DNA of 64,000 nt from a candidate division FCPU426 bacterium (GTDB lineage: Bacteria > Oederibacteriota > Muellerivitia > Muellerivitales > Muellerivitaceae). Both the position numbers and the translations under genes were made by a program. The notes under the pieces are model-generated. The model searched no databases. It saw only the letters and a program-made list of their open reading frames with translations, and was not told where the DNA came from. Shown here in pieces: positions 31,732-41,759 of the stretch. The stretch is from positions 31,950 through 95,949 of the forward strand of contig JASHNQ010000041.1 in the NCBI GenBank assembly GCA_030041545.1, in the 5' to 3' direction. The stretch's first letter is position 1. Each line of letters opens with the position of its first letter.

Positions 31732-32246
31732 AAAGTTTGCCCTTAAAACGGTCAGGTTTTAAGACGATTCAACTCGACTCAAAACAAAGATCAACGGATT
31801 AGAACCTGTTTCAAAACCTATCGCACCACGAAGTACACGAAGACCACGAAGTAAACCGAATGCTTTTTCAAGACATTTTCAACTTACTTTGTGTACTTTG
31901 TGGTAAGAGTTTGGGTTTTGAAATGGCTTCTAGCAGCTTTTTCTGCGACCTTAAAGAGTGGCGGATGGAAAAAACTTTATTCCAAAAATTTAAAAAATAT
32001 TTTTGAGAATACTTGGAAGGTCAGAGAATGTTCAGAAATCGTTTTTAGGGAATCCCAATAAAATTACCCCAACAGCACCCCTAACCATCTCCCTAAAGAG
32101 GCTCTCATAGGGAAAAGACCCTATATACCCATCAAAACCACGGCGCAAGGGGCGAGGGGAATAGGAAATTGACTTGGTTTTCACTCCCTCTCCCTTGAGG
32201 GGAGAGGGCGGGGTGAGGGTGAAAAGTTAATTTTCAGAGGTCCCCT
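31732..32246. other. Intergenic with palindromic repeats, no gene
   Basis: This gap upstream of the giant NHL gene contains the element at 31805-31926, and at 32187-32226 a dispersed repeat of the type ccctctcccttgaggggaga. A related repeat occurs at about 63748-63790. No ORF with coding character is seen. Confidence 0.6.
31805..31926. repeat. Palindromic MITE-like element, copy 1
   Basis: Ends are inverted repeats of about 35 bases: cctgtttcaaaacct with ccacgaagtacac on the left, and gtgtactttgtggt with ttgggttttgaaatgg on the right. Copy 2 is at 45775-46017. There is no ORF. Internal 'acgaagaccacgaagta' units resemble the ends. Confidence 0.7.
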
Positions 32247-33146
32247 TTAATGTATTTGCACGGTTTTTCGCTGGGAATAGTACCCGGATTTGACCTCGAT
32301 CACGTAAAAACCCGGCTGGGCCGGTTGCTCGTTGGCCAGCCGCCCATCCCAATCAAAGACCCAATGACCCGGGCCTAAGGAGCCTGCATATAAAAGAAAA
32401 ACCTGGACTCCCCTTGTATCCAAGACCCGGACCGCCAGGGGTGAGGGGCTGGTCAGGTGGACGAAAACCGAGAGGCTGGAATAATCCGCCCCCGGGTTCT
32501 GGTCCAGGTTGAGGGGTTGGGGGAAGGAAGGGCCCGGAGCGTGGGGTGAAAGTTCCCCGCCGGCTACCCCTTTGGGTCCCTCTGCCTTTTCCTCCATAAT
32601 TTCACCCTCGGAGGGAACCCTTTGGGCCGGGGAGGCGCCGGCGGAAGAAGGACCGGCCGGGTTGTTTTCGCCGGCGGCTGGCGGCGCGGCGCCGGATTCC
32701 GTCACCGGCCCCTCGCCGCCGCTTGGGAGCGCGGGCGAGGAGTGCCCGGCCAGGCCGGAAGAGGGGGGCTTCGGGGAATTCAAAAAAGCGGAAGTTTCCG
32801 GCGCCAAGCCTGGGTGGGGGGCCGCCGTGAAAACGCGGCTGATCCACTGCCGGCCGAGGGCCATGAGGTGGTGGCCCGTTGGACCGTGCCAAAGCCAAGC
32901 CGCCCCCAAAGCCAAGCCGCCCCAAAGGGCCCAGGACCACAGGCGCCACCCTCCCCTAAGTCCGCCTCCCCCGGGGGCGGTGGGCGGGACCTGGGGTTCG
33001 GGAAAACCGTAGCGCAGGTAGGCTTCCCTCGCGGCATCGGCGAATTTCTCGGCCGTGTCCTCCGAGGCCCAGAGGTCGTCGCTCAAGGCCTGTTCCTCGG
33101 CCTCGGTCAGGCCTTCCTTAAAGAACTTCTCCACCAGGTCAGGCAT
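32247..33146 (-). CDS. Anti-sigma-like membrane protein with CTD-like domain (copy 1)
   Basis: This 299-aa protein starts with a ~55-residue acidic helical region (VEKFFKEGLTEAEEQAL) like the sigma-binding part of anti-sigma factors. One transmembrane helix lies at about 70-88 (WSWALWGGLALGAAWLW), followed by a Pro/Ser/Gly-rich spacer and a C-terminal FlgD-like Ig domain at about 220-299 (VRVLDTRGVQVFLLY, DWDGRLANEQPAQPGFYVIEV). That domain resembles the sorting domain on the exported proteins here. The gene overlaps the ECF sigma gene by eight bases (ATGCCTGA). There is no zinc-binding HxxxCxxC motif. It is inferred to hold the sigma factor at the inner membrane. A paralogue is at 44880-45686. 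Confidence 0.7.
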   Translation of the reverse strand: MPDLVEKFFKEGLTEAEEQALSDDLWASEDTAEKFADAAREAYLRYGFPEPQVPPTAPGGGGLRGGWRLWSWALWGGLALGAAWLWHGPTGHHLMALGRQWISRVFTAAPHPGLAPETSAFLNSPKPPSSGLAGHSSPALPSGGEGPVTESGAAPPAAGENNPAGPSSAGASPAQRVPSEGEIMEEKAEGPKGVAGGELSPHAPGPSFPQPLNLDQNPGADYSSLSVFVHLTSPSPLAVRVLDTRGVQVFLLYAGSLGPGHWVFDWDGRLANEQPAQPGFYVIEVKSGYYSQRKTVQIH

Positions 33147-33756
33147 GGGTGCCCCCCCGGAGCGCGTTCAACACCAGCTGCTTCAACGCCTCCTTGCACC
33201 GCGCCAGCCTCGACATGACCGTTCCAATGGGAATCTTGAGTTTTTCGGCGATCACGGCGTAACTGTGGTTGTCCTCGTCCCAAAGCCTCAAAAGTTCCCG
33301 GCAGGGTTCGCCCATGAGGTTTCGTTGGGACCGCACCAGTTCCACCAGCCGGTTCCTTTCGTCCTCCTCTTCCTTGAGCCTTTCCCGCTGGGCCATGGCC
33401 GCCTTGGAAAGGCCCTCCAATTCGTCTTGCAGGTGGAGCACTTGGCGCTTGCGCTTGCGGATGCGCTCGTAGCAGAGGAAAACACAGATGCGGTAAAGCC
33501 ACCGGTTCAGGCTGGAGCGGAACTCGAACCCCGGGAGTTTGCGCAGGGCCACGATAAAGGCTTCCTGGGCCAAGTCCTCGGCTTCCGGGTCCTGGTGCCC
33601 CAGGATATAGGCGCAGGTTTTGTAGAGCTTTTCCCGGTAGGCGTTGAAAAAGTAACGCTCGGCTTCCGGGTCCTTGGCCAGGAGTTTTTGGACAAGCTCG
33701 CGGTCTTCCAACGGCTTCTCCCTCCGGAGGTCGGCGAATGAAAGAGTTAATTCCAT
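33139..33756 (-). CDS. ECF-type RNA polymerase sigma factor (copy 1)
   Basis: This 205-aa protein has sigma region 2 (LVQKLLAKDPEAERYFFNAYR, DAEDLAQEAF-like DPEAEDLAQEAF, WLYRICVFLCYERIRKRKR). Region 4 has SYAVIAEKLKIPIGTVMSRL, the helix-turn-helix that reads the -35 element. The linker between the regions is long and charged. It is translationally coupled to the anti-sigma-like gene. Its paralogue at 46026-46595 is nearly identical in region 4 (IPIGTVMSRLARCKEALKQL against VPIGTVMSRLARCKEALKQL), so the two may share target promoters. Confidence 0.9.
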   Translation of the reverse strand: MELTLSFADLRREKPLEDRELVQKLLAKDPEAERYFFNAYREKLYKTCAYILGHQDPEAEDLAQEAFIVALRKLPGFEFRSSLNRWLYRICVFLCYERIRKRKRQVLHLQDELEGLSKAAMAQRERLKEEEDERNRLVELVRSQRNLMGEPCRELLRLWDEDNHSYAVIAEKLKIPIGTVMSRLARCKEALKQLVLNALRGGTHA

Positions 33757-33954
33757 GTGAATAAGTGTCGGGAGCGGAAGGGATTATTCCTTTCCACACC
33801 GCCACTTTGCGTCAGGCGCCGGATTTTAGTCTCTTAGTCGTGAAATTTTATACAAAAAACCGAAAATTTCCCGACCTAAGGGACCGGGCGCTATTACCCG
33901 GTTTCGCCAGTGAATCTTGAGGATTTTCCCCTCTTTGATTCCGGCTCGTCCGGG

Positions 33955-35394
33955 TTAGGGGGTGGCCTGGTATTTTTCCAGCCATTGTCGGAGAGTTTGG
34001 TATCCGGGCCTCAGTTCCAGGACCTTTTGGAAGCACGCCGCGGCATAGGTTTTTTGGCCGGTTTTGTAGTAAACCGCCCCCATATCCCACCAAGCCTGTG
34101 CGTTCTGGGGGTCTTCTTGGACGGCCTGTTGGTACAACTGCAGGGCCTGGACGTATTTGCCTTGGGCCGCCATCTGTTCGCCTTGGGAGGTGAAATCCGG
34201 CGGGATGTCGAAATGAAGGGCCAGGCTGTTCTTGTCGTTCCCGCCGGTTTGGGTGGAGGGGCCTCCGGCTTGGGCTGGCGTGGCTTGAAGCGTCACAACC
34301 GTGGTGACCGGGGAGGAAACCGTGGTTGGAACGGCTGTTCCCTGGGGAATGGGAGGGGGAAACGCCGCCGGGTCCTGGGCCGGCGGCTTCGGCGTGTTAT
34401 TCAAGGAAGGGGCCTGGGAAACGGAGGGGTTGGCCGGTTCTTGCGGTTGGCCGAAGTAATACGTGAGGCTGAACCGGTTGGAATCGGAAAGGTTCCCCGC
34501 GGGGGTATAGGCGTAGTCCAAGGTAAAATCGGAAAAAGCCAAACCGGCGCCCATGGAAACGTCGGAAAACCCGTCGTAACCGTCGTCGTTGAAGGGAATT
34601 TGATAACCCAGCCGCAAAAAACAAGTGGAGTGGAAGGAAGCCTCCAGGCCGGCCTGCAGGTAATCCAAGGTGTTGGACTGCAAGGCGTTGCCCAAGGCCG
34701 TCAAAAGCCCGAAGGAGGGGTCCAAAGGCAGGTTCCAGGAAAGGCCCGCCTTGAAAACCGAAACCAGCGGGTCGCCCAGGGAACCCCATCCGGGGGCCAG
34801 GTAATCCAATCCGATCTTCCATCCCTTCCAGGGGGCCAGCAGCACCCCCCCATCCGCGGTCAGGAAGGAATAAGAAGTCCCCGTGATGTCCTGTTGGGAA
34901 TAATGGAGGGCCAAGCCGACGGACGACCCTGGAAAAGGGCTCATTCCCCATCCGGCCTGGAGCCCGATCCGGCCGGCGCTGTAATTGGCCGCCAGCGACC
35001 CGGAAGCGTCCCGCCCTTGGAAGGCCCCGTAATCCAGGTAACTGGCCGCCAAACCCAGCCCTCCCCCACCGCCCAAGGGCAGGCCCAGCACGGCCATCTC
35101 CTGGGCCGCGTCCACCAGTCCCAAGTAGCTGTGGAAGGCCGCCTGGGAACGGGAAAGGGAGGCGAGCCCGGCGGGGTTCTCGAAAAGCGCCGAGGTGTCG
35201 TCGGCCACGGCCGTGAAGGCGGGCCCCAGCACGGCGGACCGTGCGGAATAACCCAGGTCGGCCACGGATTCGGCTTGGCCGGCGGCGCTGGTGACCGTCT
35301 GGGACGTTTGGGCCCAGGCGGCGCCGGAAAGGGCCAACAGGCCGGGCAAAAGCCCGGTAAGGGCCTGGAGCGAAACGAATTTTCTCAAGTTCAT
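33955..35394 (-). CDS. PorV/UPF0164-like outer-membrane protein with TPR tail (copy 1)
   Basis: This 479-aa protein has a signal peptide (LLPGLLALSGAAWAQ) and then a ~300-residue beta-barrel-like region with alternating hydrophobics. The hallmark ADDTSALFENPAGLA near residue 65 is shared with PorV/PorQ-type proteins. A Pro/Thr/Ala-rich spacer at about 325-400 leads to two TPR units (GKYVQALQLYQQAVQEDP, QAWWDMGAVYYKTGQKTYA). PorV proteins in Bacteroidetes shuttle type IX cargo. Here the gene starts seven bases after a cargo-like propeller gene. A paralogue is at 43089-44630. I am confident of the family group and less so of the role. Confidence 0.75.
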   Translation of the reverse strand: MNLRKFVSLQALTGLLPGLLALSGAAWAQTSQTVTSAAGQAESVADLGYSARSAVLGPAFTAVADDTSALFENPAGLASLSRSQAAFHSYLGLVDAAQEMAVLGLPLGGGGGLGLAASYLDYGAFQGRDASGSLAANYSAGRIGLQAGWGMSPFPGSSVGLALHYSQQDITGTSYSFLTADGGVLLAPWKGWKIGLDYLAPGWGSLGDPLVSVFKAGLSWNLPLDPSFGLLTALGNALQSNTLDYLQAGLEASFHSTCFLRLGYQIPFNDDGYDGFSDVSMGAGLAFSDFTLDYAYTPAGNLSDSNRFSLTYYFGQPQEPANPSVSQAPSLNNTPKPPAQDPAAFPPPIPQGTAVPTTVSSPVTTVVTLQATPAQAGGPSTQTGGNDKNSLALHFDIPPDFTSQGEQMAAQGKYVQALQLYQQAVQEDPQNAQAWWDMGAVYYKTGQKTYAAACFQKVLELRPGYQTLRQWLEKYQATP

Positions 35395-35401
35395 AGGCGG
35401 C

Positions 35402-36646
35402 TTAACGGACCACGGCGAATTTCTGGGTTTTGATCCGGTCCACGCTCCCGGAATTATAGGTCAAGGTGACCACGTAGTAATAAATGCCCGGGACCAAGGG
35501 GGCCAGGTTCAGGGGCGTCACTTGGACCCCCGCCCCTTTGGAGTCGGTGGCGTGGAGCGCCAATTCGCCGTTCTCGTTGAGGATCCTCAGGTCCATCTGG
35601 CCGCCGGAGGCCATGTTGTAGGAAAGCGTGGCTTGGCCGCCCCTGACCGGGGAAGGGTAGATGAAACAGCTCCCCTGGGCCGGCGGGTTGGAACCCGCGT
35701 AACCGGGGGTGGGGGTGGCCATCGGCATGCAGGCGGAAAACTGGATCACCCTTTGGTTGTCGGTATCCCCCAAGTAGATATTGTTCGCCGAATCCAGGCT
35801 GATCCCCTGCGGGGTGTTGAAGGCCACGCCGCCGGAGCTGGAGCAGCTTGTCAAAAACTGGCCCGCCGGATTGTAGACCTGGTAACTCAAGGCGTTGGCG
35901 ATGTACAGGTTTTCGCAACCATCCACGGCGATGTCATGCGGGTTGTTGAGGTTCCCCCCTTGGATAACCGTGACCGGGTTGGAGCTGTATCCCGTGGTTG
36001 GGGAATAAGCGTATTCGGCGATCAGGTAGGCGCTTCCCGTATAAACGGTGAACAGGTTGTCCGAGGAATCCATGGCCAGCCCGATGGAGTGCAGGCCTGA
36101 AACCGTCGTGAGGCTTTGCGCCAAATTCAACGCCGAACCCGTGTAATTGAAGATTTGGACCTGGTTGTTCAAGTTAGAACTGACGGCCACCGTGGTGCCC
36201 GAGGCGTTCACCGCCACGCTTTCCGTGTCCGACATGCCCGTGGGGTAACCCGTCACCGAATTGCCGCCCGCCGTGTCCACGACGAACAAGGTGGCGCTGC
36301 CGCTTCCCACCATGAAAAGGTTGTTTCCCGCCAGGGCCACGGACCGGGGGTTCATGAAACCCGCGTTGGTGATTTGCGTCAGCGGGGCGCCCGTGGCCTG
36401 GTTGAAGACGCTGATCCGGTTGTTATTGGTGTCCGCCACGTAAAAGCTCACGGGGTTGGAACCCACCACCACCCCCCTTTGGGGAAAGTCCAGCTGGTTG
36501 GCGGACGAACCCGGCGTGCCCGTCCCGTAAACCATGGTCGTTTGGCAGCAGTTGGGGGTGGGGGTGGCCGCTTGGGCGCGGAGGTACCCGGGATGCGCGC
36601 CCAGGATCGCGAAGAAGGAAAAAAAGGTCCCAAATAGCTTTTTCAT
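35402..36646 (-). CDS. Stand-alone NHL-type propeller protein with sorting domain
   Basis: This 414-aa protein has a signal peptide (LFGTFFSFFAILGAHPG to LRAQ), one propeller at about residues 35-310 ([40 protein letters not shown]), and a C-terminal FlgD-like domain (LSYNMASGGQMDLRILNENG) ending TQKFAVVR. The propeller is nearly the same as one block of the 2446-aa NHL protein. The sorting domain belongs to a different subgroup (…QKFA(V/I)(V/I)), shared with the Kelch protein at 41760-43070. It is paired with the PorV-like gene seven bases downstream. Confidence 0.82.
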   Translation of the reverse strand: MKKLFGTFFSFFAILGAHPGYLRAQAATPTPNCCQTTMVYGTGTPGSSANQLDFPQRGVVVGSNPVSFYVADTNNNRISVFNQATGAPLTQITNAGFMNPRSVALAGNNLFMVGSGSATLFVVDTAGGNSVTGYPTGMSDTESVAVNASGTTVAVSSNLNNQVQIFNYTGSALNLAQSLTTVSGLHSIGLAMDSSDNLFTVYTGSAYLIAEYAYSPTTGYSSNPVTVIQGGNLNNPHDIAVDGCENLYIANALSYQVYNPAGQFLTSCSSSGGVAFNTPQGISLDSANNIYLGDTDNQRVIQFSACMPMATPTPGYAGSNPPAQGSCFIYPSPVRGGQATLSYNMASGGQMDLRILNENGELALHATDSKGAGVQVTPLNLAPLVPGIYYYVVTLTYNSGSVDRIKTQKFAVVR

Positions 36647-36987
36647 TAAGGAAATTCCTCGTTAAATACATGATTCCGTGGGGGGAATAGGCGTAAGAAT
36701 AAACGATAAGACAGGGGTTTTTGCAAAAAAATTAGGCGCCCCCGGCAGGGGCAAGGAGAGGGGGATGGACTTCTGGATCACCGAATAGCAAACGCTTATT
36801 CAATTCGTTTATACGACGGAAATTCAGGTTTCGCCGCGTCCTTCGAACCAAGCGGTCCGACAGGCGAAGGCGGAAGGATGATTTCGGAGGGTTTATTGAA
36901 AAGGCCCTCCAGTTGTCGCTGAAGGGCCCGGCAGGAGGGGGAAAAGTCTTATCCTCAGTCGGAAGAAGCCTTTAACATCCTTGGTTT
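36647..36987. other. Intergenic, terminator and promoter region only
   Basis: The gap between the sedolisin and NHL genes holds a minus-strand terminator near 36897-36929 and, closer to 36647, the presumed promoter region of the NHL/PorV pair. I see no coding sequence. Confidence 0.6.
36897..36929 (-). terminator. Rho-independent terminator after the sedolisin gene
   Basis: On the minus strand GGCCCT pairs with AGGGCC around TCAGCGACAACTGG and is followed by TTTTC. The same loop core occurs at 23868-23901. Confidence 0.75.
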
Positions 36988-39900
36988 TTAATGCAAAACG
37001 GCGACCTTCCCCGCTTGCGTGCTGGAGGAAACCCCGTCTTCCGCCGTCATCAGGTAAATGTAAAGCCCGCTGGCGACCTGGTTCCCCAAGTTGTTCTCAA
37101 GGTTCCACGTCAGGCTGTTCAAGCCGGCGGCGCCTTGCATCGACGCGTCGAAAACCTCCTCGCCGACGACATCGAACAACTGGATACGTATCCCCATGGG
37201 CTTGTCCAGGTTCGCGACGAAGCGGATGGCTTCCCCGTCGCGGGACACGTTGGGCACCGCCCCCATGAAGAGGGAAAGCCGGGGATTGGACCCGGGCGTC
37301 ACGGTCCCTCCCGATCCCCCGACAACTAGCGCCATTTCGCTCTCGTCGGCAGGGGCTTTGGTGGCCGTAGGCGTATTCGTGGGTGTCCTCGTGGGCGTCT
37401 TGGTCGCCGTCGGCGTGGCCGTTTTGGTGGCGGTATGAGTGGGTGTGGCCGTGCGCGTCAACGTGGCTGTTTTGGTGGGCGTCGGGGTGGGCGTGTTCGT
37501 CGCCGTCCTCGTGGGCGTCTTAGTAGCCGTCGACGTCGCCGTCTTGGTGGCTGTTTTGCTGGGCGTCGGTGAGGGTGTTTGAGTCGGTGTTTTGGTGGGG
37601 GTGAAGGTGACGGTATTCGTGGGGCTATTGGTGGCCGTCAGCGTCGCGCTGGACGTGGGCGAACTCGTAGCCGTCACGGTGGGTGTATTGGTCCGCGTGT
37701 TGGTGACCGTCAGCGTCGGCGTGGCCGTCGGGCTGTTCGTCGCCGTATTGGTCGCGGTGGGCGTCACGGTCGGGCTGTTGGTGGGGGTGTTGGTGGCCGT
37801 CAGGGTCGCCGTGCTGGTAGGCGTGTTGGTGGGGGTGGGCGTGGCCGCCGTGCAGGTCAAGGCCCCCGCCTGGTTGTTGTTCATGAAGCTGCTCCCGTTC
37901 CAGCCGCCCACCGAGTACAACACCTCGTTCACCACGTCCGCGCCTTGCGCCGACTGGTTGTCCGGCATGGCGTTCACCTGGCTCCAGGTGTTGGTGGCCG
38001 GGTTGTACACCTGCGCCATGTTCCCAATGGCCGGCGAAGGCCCGTTCCCAGCCCCTCCCACCACGTAGAACTGGCAGTTCATCACCGCACCGGCACCCTC
38101 CATCACCGGCGTGGGCAGCGCCGCCAGGCCCGTCGTCCAGGTGTTGGTGGCCGGGTTGTACGATTCCACGTTGGTCACCGCGCCCACGGACGTCTGGAAG
38201 GCGCTGTTCGGGTCCCCGCCCGCCACGTAAATGATCCCGTTCACCGCCCCCACCATCATCTGCGAGAGCGCCAGCGGCATGGCCGCCAGGCCCGTCGTCC
38301 AGGTGTTGGTGGCCGGGTTGTAGGATTCCACCGTCGACTGCGGCGTCGCGCTGGAGTTGTCGCCCCCGAACACGTAGATGATCCCGCCCACCGCCGCCGA
38401 CCCCATGTTGGAAAGCGCCACCGGCATCGGCGCCATCTCGCTCCAAGCGTTGAGCGTCGGGCTGTAGGCCTCCACGTTGTTGAAGGTGGTGTTCAGGTTG
38501 TCCCCGCCGATGGCGTACAGCGCTCCGCCCACGTCCTGCACCGCCAGGTCTTCCCGGCCCGTGGGCATCGGCGCCATCTCGCTCCAAGCGTTGAGCGTCG
38601 GGCTGTAGGCCTCCACCGTGGTCAAGGCGTTGCCGCTGCTGTTTTGCCCGCCCACCGCGTAAAGGACCCCGTTGGCCCGGCCCAAGCCCAGGCGGTCCCG
38701 GGACGTGGGCATCGTGGCCATCTGGCTCCAGTTCAGGTTGCTCGACGGGCAGCAAGTGGGATACGGCGTGGGCGTCACGGTCGGGCTATTCGTCGGCGTG
38801 GCCGTCGGGCTGTTGGTGGGGGTATTGGTCACCGTGGAGGTTGGCGTGCAGGTGGCCGCGAACCCGCAACCGCAAACCGTGAAATTAGCCACCTGGACCA
38901 GGTTCGTATTGGGGTCTAAACCATACGTCCGGATGCCGATCCCACCGGTCAATGCCCCGCTCACGCTTGCCGTTAATAACGGCGTCGTGGACGGAGTCCC
39001 GCCGGTCGGCCACAAGTATCCCTGGATCGTACTCTGGTTGTTTATCGGGTTATATGTCACTTGCAATTCCAGGTGCACCCACGTTCCCGCTGTATAGGGG
39101 GATATTAGGGTCTGGGCTTCTGTGTTGTCGTAAGTGGGCCCCAGGTTATCCTCGATCTGCCAATGCGTCGTATCGCCATACCCGTTCATCTGGTAGGACC
39201 ACCATGTCCCGGACGCTCCGTTCGTCCCAGGCTGCATGGCGAAGGCGATGCCGAAGATCCCCTGCCAATTGTACGAATTCATCTGGAAATCGGCGTTGAC
39301 CGTGTAACAAGACAGGTTATAGCTCAGGTAGGCGCTATCCACGATCGCCAATCCGGCGCTGCTGGTGGAGCCGTTGTTGGAAGTGCCGCCGTTGGTCTCC
39401 AGGACTCCGTTCGTAATCGTGTATCCCGTGGTCTGGCTGGTTCCCGGGAATGTCCCCACGCCGGTCGTGTAATCGTAGAAATCGAAGTTGGACAAGGTGT
39501 TCGGGTTGCTGAAATTATTAGCGTAATACGCCGCGCAGGTGGCCGTGGCCGTCAGCGTCGGGGTCGGCGTATTGGTGGGGGTCGGCGTGTTGGTGGGGGT
39601 AACGGAAACGCCGGAAAGGCCGTAAAGGAGGTCGCACTTGGGGCTTCCCAAGCCGGTCGTGAGGTCATAACCCGTGACGGCGTTATACATGCCGCTTCCG
39701 GAATAGTTGTTGTTGCTTCCGTCGTTGATGTCGTTGAAATAGGCGTTGCTATAGGCCGCCGGATAGCCAGCCAGCGAATAGAGGGCGGGATTCGCGAAAC
39801 CAACGGGCGCGGCGCCGCTGTTGGCCGCCTGTTGGTTGGCCAACGCCGTGAACCCGGCCCAAAGCGGCGCCGCGGCGCTGGTGCCCGCCTCCAAGGTGTA

Positions 39901-41484
39901 AAAACCGTTGTCGGTGAAGATCAGGATGTCGTCCGCCAGCAAGGCCACATCCGGGATATTCCGGTAGGCCGGGGACACTTGCGAATTTGAATTGGTGGTC
40001 CCATCCTGCCAGGAAGGAAAAGGCAGGCCCGCGGGGTTGTCGGAAGTGGGGCCGCAATAGCCTCCCCCGCTGACCGAATTCTCCAGGACGGGCAGGGGGG
40101 TGGGCCTTTCCAGGGGGTCGTTCCAGGTGGTTTCCGAGACGTAGGCCCCGGCCGAGGTGCCCCCCGTGCCGCTGGTCACCAGGGAGGTCCCGCCGCAAAC
40201 CGTCATCAAGGGCGACATGATGGTCGGCTGCCACACGTTGGGGAACACCGAACTGGGGATGTTATAGGCGCCCAGGTCCCCGGACGCCTGGAAAAAGGAT
40301 TGGCCTTGGGCGTCGTATTCCGCGAAGATATTCGTGATATTGGAGTCGCTGACCCCGGACCACGACCAGGAACTGCTGATTTGTTGGGCAAGGTCGTCGG
40401 TCGCCATTTTGTTCAATATGTCGTCGGGGGAGGCGGCGAAATTCAGGCAACCGGTGCCGCAGCAAGTAGGTTGGTTGTTGGGCCCCTCGTACACGAGGAT
40501 GCCGGCTCCCGGCGCCATGGACCAAGCCATGTCGATATCCAGGATGACCTCATCCTCGGCGCAGCTGGGCGGCTGGGGGGAGCTTTCATCCACCGGAACG
40601 ATGGTGATGTTGGGAACGGCGAGCCCGGTGTAGCTGGAATAATCGGCGACGTCGTTGGGGAAAAAATTATCCGCCTCGAATAAGGCGATGGTCTGTCCGG
40701 CCCCGTCCAGGGACGCGCAAGGGACGTAAACGTTCCGGATATCGCTGCCGGTGTAAGTGTAACCGGGCTGGCCCGGGAAAAAATCACCGATGGGCAAGCC
40801 CGTGCCGGAGTTGGTCCGGACCTGCCCTTTTCCCCCGGCGGCCGGGAGGGCCTTTTCCCCGCCGGGATAAGCCCGGCCCTTGAGGGAGCGGTTGAAATGC
40901 CTGACATCGGCCGAGCTGTCCAACCCGGAGATGTGCTGGAGGGGAACGTCCAAGTCCAGGGAAGGCTCGTTTTCGGGCGCGAAAAATTTCCGGCCGTCCG
41001 AGCGCTGGTACATCCGCAGCCGGACGTTGAAGGCCTTTTGGACGGCATCCGCCGTGCCGCTCACGTCCAGCAACAGGCGGTTGGGATGGGTGCCGGTCAC
41101 CTGGAGGCCGTGGGACTTGGCGAAGTCGATGACGGCTTGGTAATCCGATTCGGCCGGGCCGAACATCTCCGTGAATTTCCCCGGCGACAAATAGCGGTGG
41201 TAAGCGGGGCTTTTACGGTCATAAAGGCGCCGGATGAGCGATTGAAGGGCCTCTTGGTTTCGAAGGGGCAACCCGATGGCCAGGTTGATGGTCTGGGTAG
41301 GCGGGACATCGCCGACGAGTTGGGCCGTGGCCGACTCCGCGGGTATATAGCCATGCAGGGATTGGCGTGCCGCGGTTTGGGCGTAGGAAAAGCAAGGGAA
41401 GGAAAACAAAGACAACGCGACCAGTGCTAAAGCCGCCATGCACAACCGATATCCACGGTTTGAAAGAAACGGCACCTGGTGCAT
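36988..41484 (-). CDS. Sedolisin (S53) protease fused to Kelch repeats and sorting domain
   Basis: This 1498-aa protein has a signal peptide (to SYAQ at 36), a pro-kumamolisin domain (about 45-190) and a serine-carboxyl protease domain (about 225-630). The S53 catalytic residues are visible: Glu312 and Asp316 (E-x3-D in [11 protein letters not shown]), Asp403 in SGDLG and Ser536 in AGTSAAAP. The Asp-rich calcium site (NDINDGSNN) and [11 protein letters not shown] are also present. A LamG-like beta domain (about 650-875), five to six Kelch repeats (about 905-1200), a long TPT linker and an IAVLH-type sorting domain (VAVLH) follow. It is an exported endopeptidase, probably self-activating at acid pH as in its family. 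All key residues are present. Confidence 0.88.
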   Translation of the reverse strand: MHQVPFLSNRGYRLCMAALALVALSLFSFPCFSYAQTAARQSLHGYIPAESATAQLVGDVPPTQTINLAIGLPLRNQEALQSLIRRLYDRKSPAYHRYLSPGKFTEMFGPAESDYQAVIDFAKSHGLQVTGTHPNRLLLDVSGTADAVQKAFNVRLRMYQRSDGRKFFAPENEPSLDLDVPLQHISGLDSSADVRHFNRSLKGRAYPGGEKALPAAGGKGQVRTNSGTGLPIGDFFPGQPGYTYTGSDIRNVYVPCASLDGAGQTIALFEADNFFPNDVADYSSYTGLAVPNITIVPVDESSPQPPSCAEDEVILDIDMAWSMAPGAGILVYEGPNNQPTCCGTGCLNFAASPDDILNKMATDDLAQQISSSWSWSGVSDSNITNIFAEYDAQGQSFFQASGDLGAYNIPSSVFPNVWQPTIMSPLMTVCGGTSLVTSGTGGTSAGAYVSETTWNDPLERPTPLPVLENSVSGGGYCGPTSDNPAGLPFPSWQDGTTNSNSQVSPAYRNIPDVALLADDILIFTDNGFYTLEAGTSAAAPLWAGFTALANQQAANSGAAPVGFANPALYSLAGYPAAYSNAYFNDINDGSNNNYSGSGMYNAVTGYDLTTGLGSPKCDLLYGLSGVSVTPTNTPTPTNTPTPTLTATATCAAYYANNFSNPNTLSNFDFYDYTTGVGTFPGTSQTTGYTITNGVLETNGGTSNNGSTSSAGLAIVDSAYLSYNLSCYTVNADFQMNSYNWQGIFGIAFAMQPGTNGASGTWWSYQMNGYGDTTHWQIEDNLGPTYDNTEAQTLISPYTAGTWVHLELQVTYNPINNQSTIQGYLWPTGGTPSTTPLLTASVSGALTGGIGIRTYGLDPNTNLVQVANFTVCGCGFAATCTPTSTVTNTPTNSPTATPTNSPTVTPTPYPTCCPSSNLNWSQMATMPTSRDRLGLGRANGVLYAVGGQNSSGNALTTVEAYSPTLNAWSEMAPMPTGREDLAVQDVGGALYAIGGDNLNTTFNNVEAYSPTLNAWSEMAPMPVALSNMGSAAVGGIIYVFGGDNSSATPQSTVESYNPATNTWTTGLAAMPLALSQMMVGAVNGIIYVAGGDPNSAFQTSVGAVTNVESYNPATNTWTTGLAALPTPVMEGAGAVMNCQFYVVGGAGNGPSPAIGNMAQVYNPATNTWSQVNAMPDNQSAQGADVVNEVLYSVGGWNGSSFMNNNQAGALTCTAATPTPTNTPTSTATLTATNTPTNSPTVTPTATNTATNSPTATPTLTVTNTRTNTPTVTATSSPTSSATLTATNSPTNTVTFTPTKTPTQTPSPTPSKTATKTATSTATKTPTRTATNTPTPTPTKTATLTRTATPTHTATKTATPTATKTPTRTPTNTPTATKAPADESEMALVVGGSGGTVTPGSNPRLSLFMGAVPNVSRDGEAIRFVANLDKPMGIRIQLFDVVGEEVFDASMQGAAGLNSLTWNLENNLGNQVASGLYIYLMTAEDGVSSSTQAGKVAVLH

Positions 41485-41759
41485 ATTTTCTTTCCTTCAA
41501 GAAAGTTTAGCGGCTTAATTCAAAGAATGGTTCGAAGAAAACGGTCGGTTTCGGTTTTGAATCTTTCCGAAAGTTCCTGCAACTATCCTTGTGTGGAAGG
41601 GGAGGTCTTTATTCCCAAAAAAAATTCTATTTCTTAAAAATAAATCCGGTCGTTTTTTTAACTATTTTCAAAATGATAAACGGGTGGAAACTAAAAACGA
41701 TTTTTAACGGCCTGTTGAAACGCTGAAAACGTTGGAAGGTTGTTTCGCGGCTGCCTTTT

